From Ianthella basta (taxonomy: Eukaryota; Porifera; Demospongiae; Verongiida; Ianthellidae): a stretch of 64,000 bases of DNA. Of this stretch, positions 46,794 to 56,559 are shown piece after piece. The notes below the pieces were generated by a model. It was not told the DNA's origin and made no database searches. It saw only the letters and a list, made by a program, of their open reading frames with translations. Where the stretch lies: the NCBI GenBank assembly GCA_964019415.1, contig OZ025883.1, positions 6,286,288 through 6,350,287 on the forward strand. Reading direction: 5' to 3'. Positions within the stretch are counted from its first letter, which is position 1, and each line of letters opens with the position of its first letter. The translations under genes and the position numbers were made by a program.

Positions 46794-49741
46794 AATGAGC
46801 TATTATAGAGGTATAGGTTATATCCTGTCAAGGCATAATAGCCATAACAGCTATGTTATGCGGATTGATCATGTTGGTTTGATTGAGTCTGTGGCTATAC
46901 AATAGTCTTCTTTGGTGTACATCCCCATTACTCACTGGGTGCACTCCACATGCAGGCATGCAGCACTATATAGCACAATGCATGTATAATTATACTATAA
47001 TTATATGACTTGTACGTATGAATGCATGGTTTGAGAGCTTTCTAGCTATATACGCATATTATAGCTTCCATTCTCTATGAACAATGCATTTGTGAACAAT
47101 GTATCCATCTAGTCTAAGAGAAGCCTATACGTATAACATTGTATTAACTATAGTTTATTTGTCTGTCTAGTTTGAAAGTGTGTTATGTGTTTTACATCCT
47201 TATTCCCATTTCCCACATATTTTTGTATGGAGTGAGTGCACTCTGTGCTGTGTCACTATTTCACTTTAGCTTTCCATATACACGCACACACAATGCATCT
47301 ATTGTGTGCGCTATCTGTCTAATGTGAATTATCCTACAACATCAATACATGCTGGTGAACATCTACATAGCTGTACAGTTTAGTGCAGGCTGAGAGTAAA
47401 CAGCAGAACTATAGCTCATTATGCATGCTTGCATCCTGTTGTATACTGCAACACATTGACATTATACTATTCATAAGCCACTGTTGCTGTATTATATAGC
47501 ACCTTGTATCACTGTGTTATATAATAGTGCAGAATATTCTGCATACAAGCTCACAATTAATACAATGATTCAAAGTTGCAATTGGCTTTATGTTCATGAA
47601 GTTGATGAAGTTGGCTGTAGTTTGTCCACATCATGACATAATGTTACATTTCTGAGTGAAGATGGCATTGTACAAACACATAGTATGGCCTATGTATGTA
47701 TACACAAGCATGCATTGTGTATTAATGAAGCATGCTATATATTGACCTTGATGTGGTATAATATTGCAATTTGCACATAGAGGTCTGTAATTGAGACATG
47801 CACATCACTGTACATTCTTCTACATGCAATGAGAAGTGTGTGATTGTATGCTATCCTGAATGTAGTTCACTAAACAGCTATAATTACATTATATGAATGG
47901 ACAGCTCAACAGACATTCAAACTGAATGCTCACGCACAGCCATTCTACAAGCTACATGATGACATAATTATAACTACGCAGCCTGCCAAAATGGTCGAAT
48001 CATATTCCTAGGTCCATTTTCAGTTTCATCCAATACACATTCTCATACTAAATATAAATTTAAGCTGTCCTGTATATATATCGTTCAAACAAGCGTTGTA
48101 CTGTTCTTCACTGAGACCGCAGCTGTGCAGACAATAATACATAGTCACTCTGGCATAAAATGAGGTAGACGCTGTACTATATACATAGCATACATTGCAT
48201 GGCCAGTCAGGTACATGCCACCTCTGACATGTCAGAGATCAAACTGATTACATAAGGAATAGTTCATCAGAATGGGATGAAAGAGAGTCAACTGATTATC
48301 TAGTATGAGAATGCGTATCGGATGAAACTGAAAATTCTATAGGCCTTCTTAGTGTAAACACAAGTAGATTACATGAGAAACTGAAAATTCCTTTGTCAAT
48401 TTCATAGGAGCGATGTGCAGTGTCAGTGAATCTGAAAATTCCATCTGTATAGATATTATTGTATACAAATAATACATGAAACTGTGCAATGCCATTATAC
48501 AGTCTGCATGTGTTGCACAAGATGTGATACCATACGAATGTATGTGTACATTCCACAAGTATAATGCCAGTTGCATCATGCATGGTTACCATGCTAACTG
48601 GATCGATCCCGGATGTTATATCACAGATATATAGGTATTATAAATTACACGTAAGACGCCAAGCAATATGCTTGTACATAGCTATTTGTGTAATTATTAG
48701 TGCATGACCTGGTGGTGGTGTAGTGTGGCGTTCATTCACATGCAATCATGTGCTTTTGGCCAGCTAGTATAGTTGAAACCATTATGTGTATGCTTAATCC
48801 TGCTTCGAATGGACACCTAGGAATTAATATGATTCAACCATATAGGCAGGATGCATAATTATAATTATGCCATCATGTAGCTTGTAGAATGGCTGTACAA
48901 AGCTGTCCTTGTATATTTCGTTCAAACAAGCATAGTACAGTTCTTCACTGAGACCGCAGCTGTGCTCACAATAATACGTAGTCGCTCTGGCTTAAATGTT
49001 GTAGACGCTGTTCTATATTTATACATGTACATATAAACTTCACTGCACACTAAGCGCATGCATGCCTACGTGCCTCTCAAACTGCTGTTTCACCACAAAT
49101 GCCTAATTGTGTATGTATCCATGTGTATGTATTATAACATTCACACAACACAATGGAGAGGTTCGGTGAAACCTGTGTATAAGATGGTCACTGTCTCTAA
49201 ATTAAAGCAGCCAGCCTCCCTGGCCCCAAATAGCACTAAGACATTGCAATCTACCTCTGTAGAGCAGCCACCTCACTATAGAGGTCAGTTAGAACTGGCC
49301 CACAGGTGGCTGTCTTATACAGGCTCCATTGCATATAGGTACTGCCAAGGCTGAATGCATAGTAGCCTATACGTGGTTACATTTATGTACAAATGGTTTA
49401 CATTGTGCTATTTAAATCAATCAATCCATCAGTCATTATTAGAGTGCATCGCACCAGAAGGTGCTAGGACACAGATATGTCCAGTGTAGCACTATCACAA
49501 AGGTACATAGACTAAGCATGGACATGTGAAGGAGGTTACTACATGAATGATAGAGTTATAGACCAAAACGAGCACACCACACATGTGCTATATAGTCTGT
49601 ATACATGTACATGTACACCTTACTTGTCCCTAACTACATAGCAGTATGGTGCCATGTGTTGTAGCTAGGTGCCCGTGTTTGGTGCCTATGTAAAGTGCAA
49701 GTGTGCGTGTGTTGTATATAAGTGAATGAGCTTGGTGCATC

Positions 49742-51376
49742 TGTGCTAGGTGCCTATGTGCTAGGTGCCCATGTGCTAGGTGCCCATGTGTTAGGTGCCC
49801 ATGTGTTAGGTGCCCATGTGTTAGGTGCCCATGTGTTAGGTGCCCATGTGTTACTTGCCCATGTGTTAGGTGCCCATGTGTTACTTGCCCATGTGTTAGG
49901 TGCCCATGTGTTGGGTGCCCATGTGTTGGGTGCCCATGTGTTGGGTGCCCATGTGTTGGGTGCCCATGTGTTGGGTGCCCATGTGTTAGGTGCCCGTGTG
50001 TTAGGTGCCCATGTGCTAGTTGCCCATGTGTTAGGTGCCCATGTGCTAGTTGCCCATGTGTTAGGTGCCCGTGTGTTAGGTGCCCATGTGTTAGGTGCCC
50101 ATGTGTTAGGTGCCCGTGTGTTAGGTGCCCATGTGTTAGGTGCCCGTGTGTGTTAGGTGCCCATGTGTTAGGTGCCCATGTGCTAGGTGCCCATGTGTTA
50201 GGTGCCCGTGTGTTAGGTGCCCATGTGTTAGGTGCCCATGTGCTAGTTGCCCATGTGTTAGGTGCCCATGTGCTAGTTGCCCATGTGTTAGGTGCCCATG
50301 TGTTAGGTGCCCATGTGTTAGGTGCCCGTGTGTTAGGTGCCCATGTGTTAGGTGCCCGTGTGTTAGGTGCCCGTGTGTTAGGTGCCCATGTGCTAGTTGC
50401 CCATGTGTTAGGTGCCCATGTGTTAGGTGCCCGTGTGTTAGGTGCCCATGTGTTAGGTGCCCATGTGTTAGGTGCCCGTGTGTTAGGTGCCCATGTGCTA
50501 GTTGCCCATGTGTTAGGTGCCCATGTGTTAGGTGCCCATGTGTTAGGTGCCCGTGTGTTAGGTGCCCATGTGTTAGGTGCCCGTGTGTTAGGTGCCCATG
50601 TGCTAGTTGCCCATGTGTTAGGTGCCCATGTGTTAGGTGCCCATGTGTTAGGTGCCCATGTGTTAGGTGCCCATGTGTTAGGTGCCCATGTGTTAGGTGC
50701 CCATGTGTTACTTGCCCATGTGTTAGGTGCCCATGTGTTACTTGCCCATGTGTTAGGTGCCCATGTGTTGGGTGCCCATGTGTTGGGTGCCCATGTGTTG
50801 GGTGCCCATGTGTTAGGTGCCCATGTGTTGGGTGCCCATGTGTTGGGTGCCCATGTGTTAGGTGCCCGTGTGTTAGGTGCCCATGTGCTAGTTGCCCATG
50901 TGTTAGGTGCCCATGTGCTAGTTGCCCATGTGTTAGGTGCCCGTGTGTTAGGTGCCCATGTGTTAGGTGCCCATGTGTTAGGTGCCCGTGTGTTAGGTGC
51001 CCATGTGTTAGGTGCCCATGTGTTAGGTGCCCGTGTGTTAGGTGCCCATGTGTTAGGTGCCCATGTGCTAGGTGCCCATGTGTTAGGTGCCCGTGTGTTA
51101 GGTGCCCATGTGTTAGGTGCCCATGTGCTAGTTGCCCATGTGTTAGGTGCCCATGTGCTAGTTGCCCATGTGTTAGGTGCCCATGTGTTAGGTGCCCATG
51201 TGTTAGGTGCCCATGTGTTAGGTGTCCATGTGTTAGGTGCCCATGTGTTAGGTGCCCATTTGTTGGGTGCCCATGTGTTAGGTGCCCATGTGTTAGGTGC
51301 CCATGTGTTAGGTGCCCATTTGTTAGGTGCCCATGTGTTAGGTGCCCATGTGTTACTTGCCCATGTGTTAGGTGCC
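49742..51376. repeat. 15-bp minisatellite, about 109 units
   Basis: Head-to-tail copies of GTGTTAGGTGCCCAT with point variants (GTGCTAGTTGCCC, GTTACTTGCCC, GTTGGGTGCCC, GCCCGTG). Variants recur in blocks: the TTACTTGCC/TTGGGTGCC cluster at about 49850-49980 recurs at 50705-50850, showing larger-scale duplication. The unit is five codons, so frames of several hundred residues stay open on both strands (APNTW, HGHLT, CVRCP, VLGAH); these are not genes. A few further units lie at 53960-54012. Confidence 0.97.
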
Positions 51377-51761
51377 CTAGCATAAGACAATGATCCAATG
51401 GAATGCATGGGATGAAAGGGAATCCATTGATATATCTAGTAGGAGAATGCGTATTGAATGAAACTGAAAATTCTATAGGCCTTTTTAGTGTAAGCACATG
51501 TAGATTATGTGAGGAACTGAAAATTCCTTTGTCAATTTCATATAGGAGTGATGTGCAGTGTCAGTGAATCTGAAAATTCCATCTGTATAGATACTATTGT
51601 ATACAAATAATACATGAAACTGTGCAATATCATTATACAGTCTGCATGTGTTGCACAAGATGTACATGTGATAACATACAAGTGTATGTGTACATTCCAC
51701 AAGTATAATGCCAGTTGCATCGTGCATGGTTACCATGCTAATATAACTGGATCCCAGATGT
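51377..51761. other. upstream region of copy 12, duplicated at 48290-48600
   Basis: Matches 48290-48600 with few differences. It contains a series of CTGAAAATTCC motifs (around 51460, 51515 and 51570). Confidence 0.7.
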
Positions 51762-51769
51762 TATAAAAG
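51762..51769 (+). promoter_or_regulatory. TATA box, collagen-like copy 12
   Basis: TATAAAAG lies 70 bp before the ATG at 51832. Confidence 0.75.
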
Positions 51770-51831
51770 TAGCTGGAGAGAGAGGAGAACAGCATTCTAA
51801 GAAGTTGCCACTGAAATTGCAAGTTCTCAAC

Positions 51832-53037
51832 ATGCCTGCTACCCTCTTGCTGCTGCTGCTGTGTGCCTCTAACACCATCTGGTTGAGTGCAGCCAACACC
51901 TGTCCAAGTCCTCCTGGTCTTCCAGGAAGAGATGGCAGAGATGGCAGAGATGGCATGCCTGGACCAGCAGGGCCACCTGGTCCAAGTGGGTCTCCTGGCC
52001 AGTGTGAGGTACGTGAACAGTGTTCGTTGCTCTCATCACAGTTATACTAATATTCTGATAGAGCAGACATGGCCTTGTGTGGTGGCATATGAACCAAGCA
52101 AATGTGGTTGAATGGGGGGGATGGGGGAGAGGGGCTGTAGCCCACCCATTAATTCTTGTTCGAGAGAACAGTGGATATTTTGGTCTGGCTGGCTTATAGC
52201 CACCAAGCAGCTCCCCCCACCCACCCACCTGTGCACCTCCATAACTGTGTCATGCTTTGCCACCACTGGAACCAAGGGTTATTGGATTGAGGGACTATGT
52301 ATGTATGCAACAATATTAACCACATAGTTATTTACTACCAATGAAAATGATGTACTGTTATCTCTCCACTTTAGTCTCAGTGTGTTGGCAGCAGCCCACA
52401 GCAAGAGACTCAGTGTGACTGCCCTGTTGTCATCAAGAGGTTACTGACACCAAGAAGGCTCCAGAGTGTTGCCTCTCTGCAACACCTCACCAGTGCATCT
52501 GATACAGAGCTGCATTTTACAAGTGGGACCTCTGGAACTCGTGACCGTATTATCAGCTTTCCTTTGAACTCATTGGGCACAATACCACCAGAGACCCTCA
52601 ATAACCTCACCATCTACATCCAGATGCACTTCCTTCAATCACCAATAGCTGACAGTGATCCACTTGTGGCCCTCTGTGATGGCACAACCTGCAATGGAGT
52701 GTCTATTACTGATGCTACAAACTACCCTTCACTCCCCTGCAAATATTGCACATTTTCACCTGGCACATCTTTGACTGATTTGGGTTGCACTTCTACATGT
52801 GGTGGAGAAACTGTAGCAACAAGCTTCACTCATCCCAAGACAGCAACTCTCTCTTTCATCCCCTCTGAACGCTGGGGGTCCTTCACCATTCCAGAAGGAA
52901 ATGGGTTTACAGCATCAAACATTTTCAGCACCCAACTGGATCCTACTCAGGGACTGAGTGTGGAAGTGTACGGTGAGAATGAAGTGGAGGAGTACAGACT
53001 GGCTTACATGATTGTGGAAGTTATCGGTGAGGAGTGA
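51832..53037 (+). CDS. collagen-like secreted protein, copy 12
   Basis: Exons 51832-52008 and 52381-53037 (or 52375 by the alternative AG of a TTAGTCTCAG pair) give 277 or 279 residues. An in-frame Met at 51805 exists, but 51832 matches all other copies. Signal peptide, NTCPSPPGLPG, standard collagen to GQCE. It is the most divergent head: exon 2 opens CVGSSPQQETQCDCPVVIKR with two added Cys, then TSGTSGTRDRIISFPLN, CDGTTCNGVSITDATNY, PCKYCTFSPGTS, CTSTCGGETVATSFTHPK, and ends EVIGEE with GENEVEEYRLAY. Open frame and splice sites are intact. Confidence 0.87.
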
Positions 53038-54028
53038 ACAGCATCTCCAAGTGCCATTACATAACAGAATGAACTAGGCCACTAGCTGTTATATAAACAG
53101 TTCATTAGATTGCATTATATACATACAGAACTAGGCCACTGTTACTGTACATTAGATTGCACCGTGCTCTAGTATGCCGGTGTATGATCAATTTTGTAAT
53201 GGCACATGTACTGTAGCTATCCGACTTGTTTCATAATCTGCATCGTGTAAAGAATTATTGCCCTTTATACCAAATAACAACTCAAGGAACAAATGCATGC
53301 AACTGCTGTGAAACACATAGCTACCCCATGCAAGCACTGAACACATGCAAAATTAAGTAAACCAAGCAATAATATATAACCATGGGCAGTAATAAGCATA
53401 TTAATTAACACGTATTGTCAAGAAGATCAATGGAACTGTCTGACAGGTTCATTCTTTTTGGATGGTGCAAATTGGATCTGGCACCTTGCAGACTATGCAG
53501 TACAACTATGGCTGCATATATACCCTACAACCATTCCAAAGCAAGTGGGCTCCATCTGCTGTCATGCCTTTTCACTATCAGCTACATTAGGTACACAAAA
53601 TGCCCTCCATTCTGTTCTGTTCTGTGTATGCTGCACTCCAGTGTGTGTTTTAAGGGTAAATACCTACTGTGTATACATGCACACTCTTGTGAAGTAGGAT
53701 CTACTTGGAATGTACGATGTGTTGCACATACATTAAATTATACCTGTTCAAACTATAATAATTGTAACAGCTATAGTTATAGGTCTATAATTATACCATC
53801 AAAGTGCATATTGGCCTACAGCCCTTCAATAAAAGTATATATAGACGTACATATACCCACATTTCTTGTATGGCAAAGTGTACACATGCATCTACAGTAC
53901 ATGTACATATTGTATATGTATATTGCACCTCTTACATAAAGTGCGTTAATATTTGTGTTAAGTACCCTTGTGTTAGGTGCCCATGTATTAGGCGCCCATG
54001 TGTGTTAGGTGCAGGGTGATATATAATA
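53038..54028. other. spacer with repeat shared at 63.2 kb
   Basis: About 53331-53645 is a diverged copy of 63170-63470 in the same orientation. A few 15-bp minisatellite units occur at 53960-54012. The longest frame is unconvincing. Confidence 0.6.
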
Positions 54029-54073
54029 TGTTGATATTTCTAAAAGACACTAGCCAAAGGGGATCAGGTATCA

Positions 54074-54107
54074 GACGTTTCGGCAGCACTACGGCTGCCT
54101 TCATCAG
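54074..54107 (-). ncRNA. hammerhead-ribozyme-like core, left arm
   Basis: On the minus strand: CTGATGA, a 6-bp stem GGCAGC/GCTGCC with a 6-base loop, then GAAAC and GTC, in the sense of the Penelope coding strand. Helix III would be only two pairs with no loop. An extra A after CTGATGA departs from the standard core, so activity would need dimers if it exists. Confidence 0.6.
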
Positions 54108-54313
54108 TGATTATAATGACACTTACAAGCAGGTGTATAAATAGGGGGGTGGTCACGTGAGGCATTGGTGTTTACTGGAAAAGCATACATCATGTAATGT
54201 CTCTAGTGTTTACAGAATTAAGCATACATCATGCAATGTCTTTAACCGGAACAGGGGTTAAAATAATAAGCGAAAATGAAATAATACTAATAACGGATGG
54301 ACGGTTACATAAA

Positions 54314-54613
54314 TCAATCTAGAAGGGTTGCATAGAGCCCTGGCATGGGGCCCCTCTCTCTGTTGAGAGGGGCTTGCTGGTGTTGAATGTGCCAAGACTC
54401 TAGCAAGCACCGGGTCTGGGTGTGCGGATGGTAGTCAATCACCGATGCCTTCGACAGGTCAACCTGGTGGCCAGCTGTAAACACATGCTCAGCAACAGCC
54501 GAAGCAGTAACATCTCCATTCTTCAGGGCCCGACGATGCTCCTGCAGGCGCAGGTCCAGTGACCTCCCAGTCTGTCGGGTGTAGATGCTTAATTCTGTAA
54601 ACACTAGAGACAT
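54314..54613 (-). pseudogene. Penelope GIY-YIG endonuclease fragment
   Basis: The frame gives the GIY-YIG domain C-terminal to a Penelope reverse transcriptase: IYTRQTGRSLDLRLQEH, then a charged helix, HVFTAGHQVDLSKASVID and the ending GLYATLLD. The canonical YIG reads YTR here. The first residues (MSLVFTEL) derive from the terminal arm, so there is no true start. A fragment of a larger ORF. Confidence 0.8.
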
Positions 54614-54703
54614 TACATGATGTATGCTTTTCCAGTAAACACCAATGCCTCACGTGACCACCCCCCCTATTTATACACCTGCTTGTAAGTGTCATTATAA
54701 TCA

Positions 54704-54737
54704 CTGATGAAGGCAGCCGTAGTGCTGCCGAAACGTC
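54704..54737 (+). ncRNA. hammerhead-ribozyme-like core, right arm
   Basis: Inverted copy of the left core: CTGATGA 54704-54710, stem II 54712-54729, GAAAC 54730-54734, GTC 54735-54737. A 4-bp helix I (ATCA with TGAT) could form. Same reservations as for the left core. Confidence 0.6.
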
Positions 54738-54830
54738 TGATACCTGATCCCCTTTGGCTAGTGTCTTTTAGAAATATCAACATGAATCTGCCTAGCCACT
54801 CAGGCCTTTACAGCATCGTGATATATAATA

Positions 54831-55373
54831 GGTGAGTAAAGTACCAGTCCGTATCCTAGGTAACAACTGCCCATGGTGTGGGAACTGTTGCAAGGTTGCA
54901 TAAATCCGCTGTACATGACTGAAGCGCTACCGTGCTGTCTGATTTTGCAGGGCGATCGCGATCGATTAACACACCATTCTACGCATAAGAAAATGACAAA
55001 AAAAACGTCATGCGACATCCGTAAAATGGCTGCCGCCGTTAAGATTGGTTAGAGGACTAAGTATCTTACTATTCCTTGTTCAAACTAAGTCCTGCAACAC
55101 TGTAACAAGACAACTCTGCTTTTAGAAGGCTGTTTAACCTTAGGCCAGTACCCCCCTCCCAGTTTGAAAGTGTGATTAAAATGCATATCTTCAATATTTA
55201 GAATTTTTGTTCCAGCAGCAAAAACCGGTCCGGCCGGACTGGGTGCTACGGCCCTGTTATATATATTCAATGCCATTCCACGATTTCTGCAGTCAGTGAA
55301 TATTTCTAAGCGCGAATTTCGAAGGTCCTGGAACACATTAATTGCGCTCAGGAGGGCTATAGCTACATACGAA
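54831..55373. other. upstream region of the LigB-type gene
   Basis: No further gene. It contains an AT-rich stretch and GCGATCGCGATCGAT (about 54952). An in-frame upstream Met at 55296 extends the downstream ORF by 26 residues. Confidence 0.5.
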
Positions 55374-56384
55374 ATGCCGATCGTCAGCAGCTTGGTAGTT
55401 TCTCACGCACCCGCACTTTTCGATGGAGGAGACGGATGTTCAGCAAAGGCTGCTGTTCGGCAACATGATCTCGCAGATCTGAAAGCACTAAAAGAAGAGT
55501 TCCGTACAGCCTTCAAAGGAACTTACGACGCGGCTGAAATGGCCAAAGCGACCAAACCAGAAATCATCTTCCTTCTTACGCCACACGGAATGTTAACTCC
55601 GAACAGTTATGGTGTTTACCTCAATTCAAGAGCTAAAGGAAACGCGGAATGGATCAGCCAGTGGTCGGAGTATGAGGTAGACGTTGCCTTGGACGTGGAC
55701 ATTGCGAATAAGTTTATTGAACATCTGCAGGGCGACAGCATCCCTGCAGTAGGGATCGCGCCATTTGACTTGGAATTGGTAGCACCGCTTCGATGGGGCG
55801 AGGTCGTACCTCTATGGTTCTTCAGCGATATCACCTTGGCTGGAGTGAAGGTAGTCATTTTCACCTGGCCCCTGAATGGCCAGAATCCATCAGAAACTTC
55901 CAAAGCGGGAGCGTCAATTGTAAAATTCCTGCATCAGTTGCCCAAGCGCGTGCTGTTCGTTACATCTGGCGAACTGTCGCACAACCATAAGACGGAGTGC
56001 AAACTGCCGATTTACCTCCCTGATCCCAAATGGCACTTGCCAAAATCTCCGGAAGCACTCCATTTTGATCTGTACCTTGAGCACTGGGTGCTATGCACTC
56101 CTATCACTTCAGAAGATGAGAAGAAGCCAGTCAAAATTGCAAAAGTGAACCCAGCCAAATGGGACAAGAGCACTTACAAATTTGCTCAGCAGTGGCTGGC
56201 GAGAGCACGCAAGTTGCAGGATACCTATGACTTATATTCCTGTGGAATCCATGGGATTGGTGTCGTCAATGCTATACTGGTGGCTGAGGTCGAAGCAGGT
56301 GCTTCTTATGACGCTCATGTTCTTTACCGAGTTGCACCCACGTATTATGGAATGATGGCGGCTGCATTCATCAAGAACAATTAA
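55374..56384 (+). CDS. LigB-type class III extradiol dioxygenase-like protein, intronless
   Basis: 336 residues from the Met at 55374 (MPIVSSLVVSHAPALF), the usual LigB start; an upstream in-frame Met at 55296 would add 26 residues unlike the family. LigB-fold enzymes cleave catechol-type rings using Fe(II) bound by His/His/Glu. Candidate ligands here are His in VSHAP (near residue 11), His in LLTPHG (near 73) and the acidic/His cluster SGELSHNH (about 200). The end (GIHGIGVVNAILVAEV, APTYYGMMAAAF) also fits. It is a single uninterrupted exon while the other host genes here are split, and it lies among transposons, so transfer from bacteria or a retrocopy are both possible. Substrate unknown. 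Confidence 0.8.
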   Translation: MPIVSSLVVSHAPALFDGGDGCSAKAAVRQHDLADLKALKEEFRTAFKGTYDAAEMAKATKPEIIFLLTPHGMLTPNSYGVYLNSRAKGNAEWISQWSEYEVDVALDVDIANKFIEHLQGDSIPAVGIAPFDLELVAPLRWGEVVPLWFFSDITLAGVKVVIFTWPLNGQNPSETSKAGASIVKFLHQLPKRVLFVTSGELSHNHKTECKLPIYLPDPKWHLPKSPEALHFDLYLEHWVLCTPITSEDEKKPVKIAKVNPAKWDKSTYKFAQQWLARARKLQDTYDLYSCGIHGIGVVNAILVAEVEAGASYDAHVLYRVAPTYYGMMAAAFIKNN

Positions 56385-56559
56385 CCCACAGTATATCTGA
56401 AATCTTGCTGTAACTGCGCGCTGTTAAAGAAGAATTTGCTTAGTTTGAGGATATATTATTATTATTATTATTATGTGTAAAGGGTCACTTTATTATAATA
56501 GTAGTAATAAATGATAATAATGATAATTATTATTATAAGACAAAGAGACACAGATACGC
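56385..56559. other. ATT-rich microsatellite region
   Basis: (ATT)n near 56452-56475 and an AT-rich stretch to 56540. It borders the 3' end of the next LINE, whose 5' side (59642-59657) is also an ATT run. Confidence 0.7.

Larger units (their letters stand above)
45608..49741. other. intergenic spacer with TIR element and repeats
   Basis: No gene. 45861-46793 is a TIR element with a minisatellite. 46794-48050 is AT-rich with no feature I recognise. 48060-48180 and 48910-49020 are related repeats (CACTGAGACCGCAGCTGTG). 48290-48600 duplicates the upstream region of copy 12 (51410-51740) with no exon after it. 49163-49332 is a pogo-like MITE. Confidence 0.65.
54029..54817 (-). mobile_element. 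5'-truncated Penelope-like element with inverted terminal repeats
   Basis: Inverted arms of about 198 bp (54028-54225 and 54585-54783) surround a short coding remnant. A ~34-base extension lies outside the right arm. The element is bounded by a perfect 13-bp duplication GTGATATATAATA (54016-54028 and 54818-54830). On the minus strand, 54314-54600 encodes a GIY-YIG endonuclease end typical of Penelope (YTRQTGRSLDLRLQEHRRAL and on to RGPMPGLYATLLD). The reverse transcriptase is absent. Confidence 0.88.

Noticed and set aside
46051-46905. Overlapping frames of 85-126 residues in the 57-bp repeat
   Set aside because: The unit is 19 codons, so open frames are expected. Frames exist on both strands with no conserved start.
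49630-51497. Long open frames of 592, 453, 417 and 411 residues in the 15-bp repeat
   Set aside because: The unit is five codons long, so frames stay open automatically on both strands. No splice, promoter or non-repeat domain supports a gene.
53415-53939. 174-residue frame rich in Cys, Tyr and Ser
   Set aside because: It runs through a dispersed repeat also present at 63.2 kb, where the frame is not kept.
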